A DNA stretch of 11,735 nt from an uncultured Oscillibacter sp. (GTDB taxonomy: Bacteria > Bacillota > Clostridia > Oscillospirales > Oscillospiraceae), in NCBI RefSeq assembly GCF_910587525.1, contig NZ_CAJULS010000074.1, forward strand, positions 1 through 11,735, given 5' to 3'. The translations under genes and the position numbers were made by a program. The stretch's first letter is position 1; every line of letters starts with the position of its first letter. Below, one piece after another: positions 1 to 7,086 of this stretch. The notes below the pieces were generated by a model. It saw only the letters and a list, made by a program, of their open reading frames with translations, was not told the origin of the DNA and made no database searches.

Positions 1-2154
1 GATGTGCCCGTGGGCCAGCTTGGCCGGGAAGCAGGCGGTGTCGCTGGGAATGGTGCCCTGGCCCTTTAAGTACAGATCCCGGCTGGAGAGGGGGCTGTGG
101 TAAACGGCAAAGCCCAGCTTGGTGAAAAAGGCGTGCCAGAAAGGCAGCAGCTCCCAGAAATTCAGGCACAGGGGCAGACCGATCTTCCCCCGTCTGCCAG
201 GGACGGGCTTGTAGTCCAGAATCAGCTTCCGCTTGTAGGCGTACAGGTTCCGCTCGCCGGTGTCCGCCCTGCCCGTAACGGGACGGTCGCAGCGGTTGCC
301 GCTGATAAAAGTACCGCCGTCGGCAAAGGTGTTGACCGTCAGCTGGCAGTTGTTGCCGCACAATCCGCACACCCGGCTCTCCGTCTCCTGGGAGAAGGCG
401 GCCAGGGCCGTCCGGTCCAAAAGGGAGCTGGTCTGCCCCGGCGAGGCCTTGCCCCGGCCGTACAGCGCCGCGCCGTAGGCCCCCATGAGCCCCGCCACGT
501 CGGGCCGGATGACCTCCACACCCATCTCCTTCTCAAAGGCCCGGAGGACCGCCTCGTTGTAAAACGTGCCGCCCTGGACCACCACGTTCCGCCCCAGCTC
601 CTCCGGGGAGGAGGCGCGAATGACCTTGTAGATGGCGTTTTTCACCACGGAGATGGAGAGGCCGGCGGAGATATTCTCAATGGTGGCTCCGTCCTTCTGG
701 GCCTGCTTCACGCTGGAGTTCATGAACACCGTGCAGCGGCTGCCCAGGTCCACCGGGCGAGTGGCGAAAAGGCCCAGCTTCGCAAACTCCTTCACATCGT
801 ATCCCAGAGCCTGGGCAAAGGTCTGGAGAAAACTGCCGCAGCCGGAGGAACAGGCCTCGTTTAAGAAGATATTGCTGATGGCCCCGTTTTCAATCTTGAA
901 GCACTTCATGTCCTGGCCGCCGATGTCGATGATGAAATCCACATTGGGCAGAAAGTACCGGGCGGCGGTGAAGTGGGCCACGGTCTCCACCACGCCGTAG
1001 TCGGCGTGAAAGGCGTTCTTCGCCAGGTCCTCGCCGTAGCCGGTGGTGGTGACGGAGGCCACGTGGAGAGCCGGGTGCTCCTCATAGAGCCGTTCCAGGG
1101 CCTCCCGAATCAGCGGCACGGGATTGCCCAGGTTGGGCCGGTAGTCTGTGAAGAGAAGCCGGGCCTCCTGGTCAATCACCGCCAGCTTCACGGTGGTGGA
1201 GCCGGAGTCGATGCCGATGTGCACCGGCGCGGCGTAGTCCGCCCGGAAGGGAGCCCGAAGCACGGAGGCCCTGGCGTGGCGGGCCGTGAAGGCCTCGTAC
1301 TCCTCCCGGCTCTCAAAGAGGGGCGGCTGGCTGCGGTAGGTCTCGGAGGCGCCCCGCTCCGCAAGCCTTTGGCAGACCTCGTTCAGGTCAAACTCCCGGT
1401 CGGCGTAAAACGCCGCCCCCAGGGCCACAAACAGCAGGCTGTTCTCCGGGCAGACACCCTGGACGTCAAGGGTTTTGTCAAAGCTCTCCCGCAGGCACCC
1501 GGAAAAGGTCAAAGGACCGCCCAGATACAAAATATTACCCCGGATGGGCCGCCCCTGGGCCAGACCCGCAATGGTCTGGTTCACCACCGCCTGGTAGATA
1601 CTGGCGGCAATGTCCTCCGCCCGGGCGCCCTGGTTAATGAGGGGCTGCACGTCGCTCTTGGCGAATACGCCGCACCGGGAGGCGATGGTATACGTCTTCT
1701 CCGCCCGCGCCGCGGCCTCGTCCATCTCGTCGGCGGTCATTTTCAGCAGCGTTGCCATCTGGTCGATGAAGGCGCCGGTGCCTCCAGCGCAGGAGCCGTT
1801 CATCCGCACCTCGACGCCGCCGGTGAGGAAGAGGATCTTGGCGTCCTCGCCTCCCAGCTCAATGACGCAGTCGGTGCCCGGGGCCAGCCGGTTGACCGCC
1901 ACCCGGGTGGCGAAGACCTCCTGCACAAAGGGGACCTCCACTCCCTCCGCCATGCCCATGCCCGCGGAGCCGGAGATGGCGAACTCCGCCCGGCCGCCCG
2001 GGACGTATTCTGCCGCCACACGCCGCAGCAGCTCTCCGGACTTCTCCAGAATATGGCTGAAGTGCCGCTCATATGTACTGTAAACAATGTTTCCGGCGCC
2101 GTCCAGCACCACGCATTTGATGGTGGTGGAACCCACGTCAAGACCCACTTTCAA
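1..2154 (-). CDS. 2-hydroxyacyl-CoA dehydratase activase-like protein, two BadF/BcrA ATPase modules (3' end outside window)
   Basis: Relatives (HgdC, BadF/BadG) are ASKHA-fold ATPases that hold a [4Fe-4S] cluster between two subunits and pass an ATP-driven low-potential electron to 2-hydroxyacyl-CoA dehydratases or benzoyl-CoA reductases. The 718 codons seen contain two activase modules. Module 1 (about residues 2-250) opens with GLDVGSTT and has cluster cysteines C122 (NGSCAGGTG) and C161 (SRCGVFAKS). Module 2 (about 318-590) opens with HIGIDSGSTTVK and has C435 (NEACSSGCGS) and C474 (SRCTVFMNS). Both pairs are 39 residues apart, as in HgdC (C127/C166). A further cysteine group (C596, C599, C603, C622) precedes what resembles the start of DUF2229, at about 655. 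Whole proteins of this type are usually about 1,400 residues, so roughly half is missing to the window edge. The start is a TTG with AAGGAGG 8 nt upstream; the reading Leu/Met-KVGLDVG begins exactly at the family's N-terminus. The substrate and partner are unknown. Confidence 0.9.
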   Translation of the reverse strand, partial: MKVGLDVGSTTIKCVVLDGAGNIVYSTYERHFSHILEKSGELLRRVAAEYVPGGRAEFAISGSAGMGMAEGVEVPFVQEVFATRVAVNRLAPGTDCVIELGGEDAKILFLTGGVEVRMNGSCAGGTGAFIDQMATLLKMTADEMDEAAARAEKTYTIASRCGVFAKSDVQPLINQGARAEDIAASIYQAVVNQTIAGLAQGRPIRGNILYLGGPLTFSGCLRESFDKTLDVQGVCPENSLLFVALGAAFYADREFDLNEVCQRLAERGASETYRSQPPLFESREEYEAFTARHARASVLRAPFRADYAAPVHIGIDSGSTTVKLAVIDQEARLLFTDYRPNLGNPVPLIREALERLYEEHPALHVASVTTTGYGEDLAKNAFHADYGVVETVAHFTAARYFLPNVDFIIDIGGQDMKCFKIENGAISNIFLNEACSSGCGSFLQTFAQALGYDVKEFAKLGLFATRPVDLGSRCTVFMNSSVKQAQKDGATIENISAGLSISVVKNAIYKVIRASSPEELGRNVVVQGGTFYNEAVLRAFEKEMGVEVIRPDVAGLMGAYGAALYGRGKASPGQTSSLLDRTALAAFSQETESRVCGLCGNNCQLTVNTFADGGTFISGNRCDRPVTGRADTGERNLYAYKRKLILDYKPVPGRRGKIGLPLCLNFWELLPFWHAFFTKLGFAVYHSPLSSRDLYLKGQGTIPSDTACFPAKLAHGHI

Positions 2155-2162
2155 GGTTGCTT

Positions 2163-2169
2163 CCTCCTT
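2163..2169 (-). promoter_or_regulatory. Ribosome-binding site fixing the TTG start of the activase
   Basis: AAGGAGG lies 8 nt before a TTG codon (2154-2152) on the minus strand. No ATG in this frame lies nearby, and the encoded protein begins at the ATPase phosphate-1 motif, so this strong Shine-Dalgarno decides the non-ATG start. Confidence 0.75.
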
Positions 2170-2230
2170 CGGGAAAACGGTTGCGTCACCCTTTTTCGGT
2201 ACGCAGCCCAAGGTTTTCATATTCTTTGGT

Positions 2231-2259
2231 ATTTTACTCTCTTCCGACAAAATTTGCAA
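2231..2259 (-). promoter_or_regulatory. Sigma-A-type promoter for the activase gene
   Basis: On the minus strand, a -35 box TTGCAA (4 of 6 matches to TTGACA) and a -10 box TAAAAT (5 of 6 to TATAAT) are separated by exactly 17 bp. Transcription should start near 2224, giving a leader of about 70 nt before the TTG start. Confidence 0.6.
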
Positions 2260-2396
2260 TCGCGAAAATCTGTAAAGAGTGTAAAAAAACTGTTAAGAAA
2301 TCCGGGAAAATCTGTGTCAAATTCGCCCTGCGCGCCAGAGCGGTCGGGGGACTTTTTCCCAGTCGGGACATCATTTCTCTTTTTTTCAAACAGGGC

Positions 2397-2425
2397 TTTC
2401 CCTTCTTTTTTTCTTATGATATACT
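2397..2425 (+). promoter_or_regulatory. Possible promoter for queH
   Basis: The -10 box TATACT (5 of 6 matches) sits 17 bp after TTTCCC, a weak -35 (3 of 6). A run of pyrimidines fills the spacer. Expected transcription start is near 2432, leaving a leader of about 28 nt before the ATG at 2460. It supports the downstream start of queH. Confidence 0.4.
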
Positions 2426-2459
2426 TGTCCCATTCAGAACAGAAACGAGGAATGTGCCG

Positions 2460-3026
2460 ATGGAAACCGTCCTGCTCCACACCTGCTGCGCCCCCTGCTC
2501 CCTCTCCTGTATCGACCCTCTGCGCTCCGAGGGCATCGAGCCGGTGGCCCTGTGGTACAATCCCAACATCCACCCCTGGAAGGAGTACCAGGCCCGGCGG
2601 GACTGCCTGCTGGCATATGCCCCCGCCATCAATATGGAGGTGCGGGTGTGTGAGGACTACGGCCTGCGGGAGTTCGTCCGCACTGTGGCGGGGGACATCG
2701 GCGGCCGCTGTGCCTACTGCTACACCCACCGTCTGGAGGGAACGGCGAAGTACGCCGCAGAGCACGGCTTTCCCGCCTTCACCACCACCCTTCTGGCCAG
2801 CCTCTACCAGGACCACGACGGCATCGTCCGGGCTGCGGAGGAATGCGCAAAGCGGTACGGCGTGGAATTTCTCTACCGGGACTTCCGGCCCAACTTCCGG
2901 GCCGGAAACCAGCGGGCGAGAGAGCTGGGGCTTTATATGCAGAAATACTGCGGGTGTGTGTTCTCGGAGGAGGACCGCTATGAGAAACAGATCCGGCGGG
3001 ACCGGGAGAAGTTTGCGGAACAATGA
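2460..3026 (+). CDS. queH: Epoxyqueuosine reductase QueH
   Basis: QueH (formerly DUF208) carries out the last step of queuosine synthesis, reducing epoxyqueuosine to queuosine in the anticodon of the GUN tRNAs. It replaces the unrelated cobalamin enzyme QueG. The 188-residue product has the family's metal-binding cysteines: HTCCAPCS at the N-terminus (C9, C10, C13), GGRCAYCYTHRL (C84, C87) and KYCGCVFS (C164, C166). NPNIHPWKEYQARR (34-47) and TTTLLASLYQDHD (108-120) are also typical. Length matches the family. The open frame extends upstream to 2157, but that part is intergenic-like sequence containing the promoter. The ATG at 2460, giving METVLLHTCCAPC, matches the family start; GTG 2454 is a possible alternative. 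The ribosome-binding site (GAGG) is weak. It is a single-gene unit, divergent from the activase and convergent with pgsA. Confidence 0.93.
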   Translation: METVLLHTCCAPCSLSCIDPLRSEGIEPVALWYNPNIHPWKEYQARRDCLLAYAPAINMEVRVCEDYGLREFVRTVAGDIGGRCAYCYTHRLEGTAKYAAEHGFPAFTTTLLASLYQDHDGIVRAAEECAKRYGVEFLYRDFRPNFRAGNQRARELGLYMQKYCGCVFSEEDRYEKQIRRDREKFAEQ

Positions 3027-3028
3027 CC

Positions 3029-3066
3029 AAAAACCCGGCTGTGAGTTTCCTCACAGCCGGGTTTTT
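3029..3066. terminator. Bidirectional rho-independent terminator between queH and pgsA
   Basis: A perfect 17-nt inverted repeat (AAAAACCCGGCTGTGAG, loop TTTC, then its exact complement ending in TTTTT) starts 2 nt after the queH stop and ends 9 nt short of the pgsA stop codon. The A-run and T-run on opposite arms give a U-tract on either strand, so the single hairpin can end both convergent transcripts. Confidence 0.93.
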
Positions 3067-3075
3067 CCTGTTCCG

Positions 3076-3651
3076 TTACGCCGAGGCGATGACGTCCTTG
3101 TTCTTGACAAAGTACTCCACGCCGGAGTACAAAGTGGTCAGCACAATAACCCACACGCAGATGGGATCGATCCATTCCAGCCAGCCGGTGGGCATGGCGG
3201 TCAGGGGATTGGAGGCCGCCCAGGCAGTCTCCGGGCCCAGAAGGAGCATTACAATAACGCACACCATGGTGGCGGCGGTCTTCACCTTGCCGGACCACCC
3301 GGCTGCGATGACCCGGCCCTTGTCGCTGGCAATCATCCGCAGGCCGCTGACGGCGAACTCCCGCAGAAGCACCACCAGCAGCGCCCAGGCCGGCATCCGG
3401 CCCACCTCTACAAACCACAGCATGGCGGCGGTCACCAGGATCTTGTCCGCCAGGGGATCGGCGAACTTGCCGAAGTCCGTGACAAGATTGTACTTCCGGG
3501 CAATCTTCCCGTCCAGCAGGTCCGTGAGGCTGGCGATCATAAAGATGGCCAAGGCCGCATAGTCCGCCCCAGGAAAGCCCCAGTACAGCACCGCCATGAA
3601 GATTGGCGTCAATATAATGCGCATAAGAGTTAATTTATTCGGCAGATTCAT
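3076..3651 (-). CDS. pgsA: CDP-diacylglycerol--glycerol-3-phosphate 3-phosphatidyltransferase
   Basis: PgsA transfers the phosphatidyl group from CDP-diacylglycerol to glycerol-3-phosphate, giving phosphatidylglycerophosphate, the committed step to phosphatidylglycerol and cardiolipin. The 191-residue product has the complete CDP-alcohol phosphatidyltransferase signature D-x2-DG-x2-AR-x8-G-x3-D-x3-D, with D44, D47, G48, A51, R52, G61, D65 and D69. The N-terminus MNLPNKLTLMRI is typical, and several membrane segments follow (about 12-42, 73-97 and 118-140, plus one near the C-terminus). The ATG lies inside the end of the cdd1-like gene (17-nt overlap), whose codons supply the ribosome-binding site GGAAGGAGAGG, so the two are probably translationally coupled. 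It is the last gene of the long minus-strand train and ends at the bidirectional terminator. Confidence 0.95.
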   Translation of the reverse strand: MNLPNKLTLMRIILTPIFMAVLYWGFPGADYAALAIFMIASLTDLLDGKIARKYNLVTDFGKFADPLADKILVTAAMLWFVEVGRMPAWALLVVLLREFAVSGLRMIASDKGRVIAAGWSGKVKTAATMVCVIVMLLLGPETAWAASNPLTAMPTGWLEWIDPICVWVIVLTTLYSGVEYFVKNKDVIASA

Positions 3652-3928
3652 GATTTTCCTCTCCTTCCGGCCGGTATGCTCTGTCCTTCCAGTACCACCA
3701 CTTCAGCTTCTCCGCTTCCCGCTCCTTGTGCTCGGCGTAGTACACCGCCGCCCGCCAGACGTACAGTGCGCAGCGGTCCTCCCGGTATCCCTTCATCAGG
3801 CATTCCCGCAGGTACAGCTCCTCCGGGTCCTGCCCCCGCAGATCCGAGACCTGCCGGATGCCCATGGATTTCATGACGGCGGCGATACGCTTCCCCACGC
3901 CGGGGATCTCCTCCAGGGGGCTCCTCAT
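3635..3928 (-). CDS. Cdd1-family helix-hairpin-helix protein
   Basis: This 97-residue protein matches the 'pathogenicity locus' Cdd1 family (Pfam PF11731), named for the gene flanking the Clostridioides difficile toxin locus; the family has no established biochemical role. Residues 5-35 hold a helix-hairpin-helix with the GVGKRIA hairpin, a fold that usually contacts DNA or RNA backbone without sequence preference. It is followed by the family's GQDPEELY and DRCALYVWRAAVYYAE segments. The C-terminal tail (about 66-97) is highly charged. The gene overlaps rimO by 4 nt (ATGA) and pgsA by 17 nt, so it is embedded in the operon and co-translated. The name should not be read as evidence of virulence. 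A nucleic-acid role is an inference from the fold. Confidence 0.82.
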   Translation of the reverse strand: MRSPLEEIPGVGKRIAAVMKSMGIRQVSDLRGQDPEELYLRECLMKGYREDRCALYVWRAAVYYAEHKEREAEKLKWWYWKDRAYRPEGEENHESAE

Positions 3929-5250
3929 TTCACCGTCTCCCCGATGAGCTCGCCGTCCATGGCGCCGGTGAGGCGGACCGTGACAAAGTCCCCCGGCGCC
4001 GCTTCCTTACCGGCGGTAAAGTAAACGCGGCCGTCGATCTCCGGTGATTCGGCATAGCTGCGGCCGAAGAACATCTGGGCCTGACTGTCAAAGCCCTCGC
4101 ACAGCACCTCCCGGGTCTCTCCCAGTACCGATTCATTATATTCATCCATTATATCGGACTGAACGTCCACTATCAGCTCCGCCCGGCGTTTGGCCTCCCC
4201 GCTGTCCACATGGTCCATCAGGGCCGCCCGGGTGCCCTCCTCCGGGGAGAAGGGGAACACCCCCGCCCGCTCGATTCTGGTCTCCCGCAAAAAGGCGCAC
4301 AGCTCCTCAAACTCCGCCTCGCCCTCGCCGGGCAGGCCGGTAATGATGCTGGTGCGCAGCACCAGGCCGGGAAGCCGGGCCCGGAGCTTTTTGAAGAGAG
4401 CCGCCAGCGACGCTTTGGTGTCCCGGCGGTTCATGTCCTTCAGAACCCCGTCGTTGCAGTGCTGAATAGGAATGTCCAAATATGGCAGTATCTTATCCTC
4501 TTTTGCTATTATATCAATCAATTCATCGGTGATCTCGTCAGGATACAGGTAGTGAAGCCTGATCCAGCGGAAGTCCAGCCTGCACAGCTCCCGCAGCAGA
4601 TCCGCCAGACGGCAGCCCTCCGCCAGATCCGTGCCGTAGCGGGTGATGTCCTGGGCGATCACCAGAAGCTCTTTCACCCCGGCGGAGCTGAGCTCCGCCG
4701 CCTCCTCCAACAGCTCCTCCATGGGGCGGCTTCGGTACTTCCCCCGCAATGAGGGGATCACGCAGTAGGCACAGTGGTTGTCACAGCCCTCGGCAATCCG
4801 CAGGTAGGCATACCAGGGGGGCGTGGAGAGGATGCGGGGACCGCCCTGGGGGGCGGTATGGATATTGCCCAGATGGCAGGGCCGGAGGCCCCGGTCCATA
4901 ACCTCATCGATGGCCTGAACAATATCGCCGTAGCTGCCGGTTCCCAGAACGCCGTCCGCCTCCGGCAGCTCGCCCAGAACATCCTCCTTGTACCGCTGGA
5001 CCATGCAGCCGGTAACCAGAATCTTTTTCACCTGTCCGGCGCGTTTCAGCTCCCCCATCTCCAGAATGGTCTCGATGGCCTCCTCACAGGCGGAGGCCAG
5101 GAAGCCGCAGGTGTTGACCACCACTGCGTCGGAGCCTTCCGGGGCAGATTGGATCGTGTGGCCTGCGGCCTGGACGGCGGCCATCATCTGCTCGCAGTTG
5201 ACCTGGTTTTTAGCGCAGCCCAGAGAGATAAATGATACGGTATAACTCAA
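3925..5250 (-). CDS. rimO: Ribosomal protein S12 methylthiotransferase RimO
   Basis: RimO is a radical-SAM enzyme with two [4Fe-4S] clusters that adds a methylthio group to the conserved aspartate of ribosomal protein S12. In order, the 441-residue product has the N-terminal UPF0004 domain with cluster ligands C12 (SLGCAKNQVNCE), C48 (NTCGF) and C82 (TGCM); the radical-SAM domain with C156-x3-C160-x2-C163 (GCDNHCAYC); and a C-terminal TRAM-like domain (about 375-441). IPSLRGKYRSRP after the radical-SAM motif is the RimO rather than MiaB version. It starts at TTG 5250, with GGAGGAA 5 nt upstream; no ATG fits. It begins 21 nt after recX and overlaps the cdd1-like gene by 4 nt. Confidence 0.95.
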   Translation of the reverse strand: MSYTVSFISLGCAKNQVNCEQMMAAVQAAGHTIQSAPEGSDAVVVNTCGFLASACEEAIETILEMGELKRAGQVKKILVTGCMVQRYKEDVLGELPEADGVLGTGSYGDIVQAIDEVMDRGLRPCHLGNIHTAPQGGPRILSTPPWYAYLRIAEGCDNHCAYCVIPSLRGKYRSRPMEELLEEAAELSSAGVKELLVIAQDITRYGTDLAEGCRLADLLRELCRLDFRWIRLHYLYPDEITDELIDIIAKEDKILPYLDIPIQHCNDGVLKDMNRRDTKASLAALFKKLRARLPGLVLRTSIITGLPGEGEAEFEELCAFLRETRIERAGVFPFSPEEGTRAALMDHVDSGEAKRRAELIVDVQSDIMDEYNESVLGETREVLCEGFDSQAQMFFGRSYAESPEIDGRVYFTAGKEAAPGDFVTVRLTGAMDGELIGETVK

Positions 5251-5271
5251 GTTGATTCCTCCATTTTCCGC

Positions 5272-5892
5272 TCACGCCTCCGGCAGTTCCTGGCCCTGGC
5301 GGAGCCAGGCCGAGCGTACCTCTCCCCAGGAAAAGCCCCGGCGGAGCAGGGCGTCCGTCAGCCGCTTCTTCTCCCGCTGGTCCGGCATCCGGCCCCGGAG
5401 CCTGGCGGTGAGAAAGGCGTCAATCTGTCCGCCTGCCTCCGGCAGCTCCTCCAGGGCCTCGTCCCAGAGCTCCCGGGGAACGCCCTTTTCCCGCAGCTTC
5501 TCCCGGACCCGGGCGGGGCCCCAGCCCATCTGGCCGCAGTGCCGGGCCAGCAGGGCGGCATAGTCCCTGTCGTCGATGGCGCCGATGGCCTCCAGCCACT
5601 CGGCGGCATAGCGGGCCTCCGCCTGACTGGCGCCCTTTTCCGTCAGCTTCCGCTCCAGCTCCTGGCGGCTCATGGCCCGCCTGCCCACCAAGTCCGCCGC
5701 CGTGACCTTCACATTGGAGATTCCGGCGGCCTCCTTCAGCCGGGCCAGCGCGGCGTCATCCAGCCGGTCTCCGGCCCGGAGGCCGAAATCCAGCAGCTCC
5801 TGTTCCGTAATTTTCAGGCAGGCGCCGTCCTCTAGGAACACCAGCACCCGGCCCCGTTTGTGCTTTGACGCCTCGACCCGCTCAATCCGCAT
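5272..5892 (-). CDS. recX: Regulatory protein RecX
   Basis: RecX binds RecA filaments and limits their growth and activity. The product (206 residues from the ATG) is rich in Arg, Glu and Ala and has the three-helix repeats of the family: LVGRRAMSRQELERKLTEKG, then YAALLARHCGQMGWGPARVREKLREKGVP, then RLTDALLRRGFSWGEVRSAW. The N-terminal KHKRGRVLVFLEDGACLKI is a typical RecX lead-in. It overlaps the 3' end of recA by 11 nt, so it is translationally coupled to the protein it regulates. A TTG 6 nt further upstream (5898) is an alternative start; no clear ribosome-binding site favours either, and ATG was chosen as the usual codon. Confidence 0.9.
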   Translation of the reverse strand: MRIERVEASKHKRGRVLVFLEDGACLKITEQELLDFGLRAGDRLDDAALARLKEAAGISNVKVTAADLVGRRAMSRQELERKLTEKGASQAEARYAAEWLEAIGAIDDRDYAALLARHCGQMGWGPARVREKLREKGVPRELWDEALEELPEAGGQIDAFLTARLRGRMPDQREKKRLTDALLRRGFSWGEVRSAWLRQGQELPEA

Positions 5893-6988
5893 CGTCAAAG
5901 TCGTCGGCGCTGACGTCCACAGCCCGTCCGGCGGCCTTGGCGGCGATCCGGGCCTGGTTGCTCAAGAGTTTATCGAAGTTCTTCCGGATGTCCTCCTCCA
6001 GCTTTGCGGCGATCTCCGGGTTGTCGTGGAGGTAGGCCTTGGCCGCCTCCCGGCCCTGGCCGATGCGGGTCTCCCCCATGGAGAACCAGGAGCCTGCCTT
6101 CTGCACCAGGTCCAGCTTCACACCCAGATCCACCAGCTCACCTCCGTGGGCAATGCCCTCGCCGTACATGATGTCGAACTCCGCCTCCCGGAAAGGAGGT
6201 GCCATCTTATTCTTTACCACTTTGGCCCGGGTACGGTTGCCGATCATCTCAGAGCCGTTTTTCAGCGTTTCGATCCGGCGCACGTCAATGCGGACGGAGG
6301 AGTAGAACTTCAGCGCCCTGCCGCCGGTGGTGACCTCCGGATTGCCGTACATCACCCCCACCTTCTCACGAAGCTGGTTGATGAAGATCACGATGGTGTT
6401 GGTCTTGCCGATGGCGCCGGTGAGCTTCCGCAGGGCCTGGCTCATAAGCCGGGCCTGCAGGCCCACGTAGCTGTCGCCCATCTCGCCCTCAATCTCCGCC
6501 CGGGGCACCAGAGCCGCCACGCTGTCCACCACGATGACGTCAATGGCGCCGGACCGGACCAGCGCCTCGGTGATCTCCAGCGCCTGCTCGCCGGTGTCCG
6601 GCTGGGAGATCAGCAGGTCCTCCACCTTCACGCCCAGAGCCCGGGCATAGGTGGGGTCCAGGGCGTGCTCCGCGTCCACGAAGGCGGCCTCGCCGCCCCG
6701 CTTCTGAGCCTCCGCCACCACGTGGAGGGCCAAGGTGGTCTTACCGGAGGACTCCGGCCCGTAGATCTCGATAATCCGCCCCTTGGGAAGGCCCCCGATG
6801 CCCAGGGCCACGTCTAGGGCCAGGGAGCCGGTGGGGATGTAGTCCACGTTCATCTCCGCCTTGTCGCCAAAACGCATAATGGAGCCCTTGCCGTACATCT
6901 TTTCAATTTGGGCCATGGCCGTGTCAATGGCCTTCTTCCGGTCATTGGCCGGGGCCGCGGCGGGCAGGGGCGCTTTTTCCTTTGCCAT
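5882..6988 (-). CDS. recA: Recombinase RecA
   Basis: RecA forms ATP-dependent filaments on single-stranded DNA, carries out strand exchange and triggers LexA self-cleavage. The 368-residue product has Walker A GPESSGKT (77-84), catalytic E107, Walker B VIVVDS with D155, loop L1/L2 regions, the FINQLREKVGVMYGNPEVTTGG stretch (split by eye into FINQLREK and VMYGNPEVTTGG) and the usual acidic C-terminus (DDFDDAD). Numbering is shifted by 11 relative to E. coli because of a short Ala/Pro-rich N-terminal extension. The ATG has AGGAGGAG at good spacing. It lies 98 nt downstream of the lipoprotein gene and overlaps recX. I find no GAAC-N4-GTTC LexA site in the 97 nt just before it. Confidence 0.98.
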   Translation of the reverse strand: MAKEKAPLPAAAPANDRKKAIDTAMAQIEKMYGKGSIMRFGDKAEMNVDYIPTGSLALDVALGIGGLPKGRIIEIYGPESSGKTTLALHVVAEAQKRGGEAAFVDAEHALDPTYARALGVKVEDLLISQPDTGEQALEITEALVRSGAIDVIVVDSVAALVPRAEIEGEMGDSYVGLQARLMSQALRKLTGAIGKTNTIVIFINQLREKVGVMYGNPEVTTGGRALKFYSSVRIDVRRIETLKNGSEMIGNRTRAKVVKNKMAPPFREAEFDIMYGEGIAHGGELVDLGVKLDLVQKAGSWFSMGETRIGQGREAAKAYLHDNPEIAAKLEEDIRKNFDKLLSNQARIAAKAAGRAVDVSADDFDDAD

Positions 6989-7016
6989 AAGTGTCTCCTC
7001 CTAAATCACTATGTAA

Positions 7017-7022
7017 AATATA
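7017..7022 (-). promoter_or_regulatory. Possible -10 element before recA
   Basis: The 97-nt gap before recA becomes AT-rich near the gene and contains TATATT (5 of 6 matches to a -10), 28 nt before the ATG. No acceptable -35 lies 16-18 bp upstream, so a recA-proximal promoter is only a possibility. No intrinsic terminator is visible in the gap, so read-through from prmC and the lipoprotein gene is expected. Confidence 0.25.
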
Positions 7023-7086
7023 ACTGCTGCATTTTCTCGGCTCCCTCCGGACCGCAGAATGGGCCGCGGCGCCGGCGCGAATCCCC

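Larger units (their letters stand above)
2155..2459. other. Divergent intergenic region between the activase gene and queH
   Basis: This 305-nt stretch holds no gene. It is clearly richer in A+T than its flanks, and it carries the activase promoter and ribosome-binding site on the minus strand and a plausible queH promoter on the plus strand. A 10-nt direct repeat, GAAAATCTGT, occurs at 2264-2273 and 2306-2315, just upstream of the activase promoter. I see no riboswitch-like architecture or RNA gene. Confidence 0.6.

Noticed and set aside
97..864. 255-codon plus-strand open frame
   Set aside because: Shadow of the activase reading frame; no start signal and composition typical of an antisense frame.
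2264..2315. 10-nt direct repeat GAAAATCTGT in the divergent region, considered as an operator pair
   Set aside because: Only two copies 42 bp apart in AT-rich sequence and no symmetry; too weak to call.
2157..2459. N-terminal extension of queH by 101 codons
   Set aside because: The extension is translated intergenic DNA containing both promoters; QueH homologues begin at the METVLLHTCC position.
2217..3023. 268-codon minus-strand open frame over queH
   Set aside because: It is antisense to the conserved QueH motifs and overlaps the divergent promoter region.
973..3633. Very long plus-strand open frame (886 codons)
   Set aside because: It runs antisense to the activase and pgsA and out of frame through queH. 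Its translation is low-complexity and matches no domain. GC-rich codon bias suppresses stops in opposite frames.
6989..7086. LexA box directly upstream of recA
   Set aside because: No GAAC or GTTC occurs in this gap on either strand, so none is called here.
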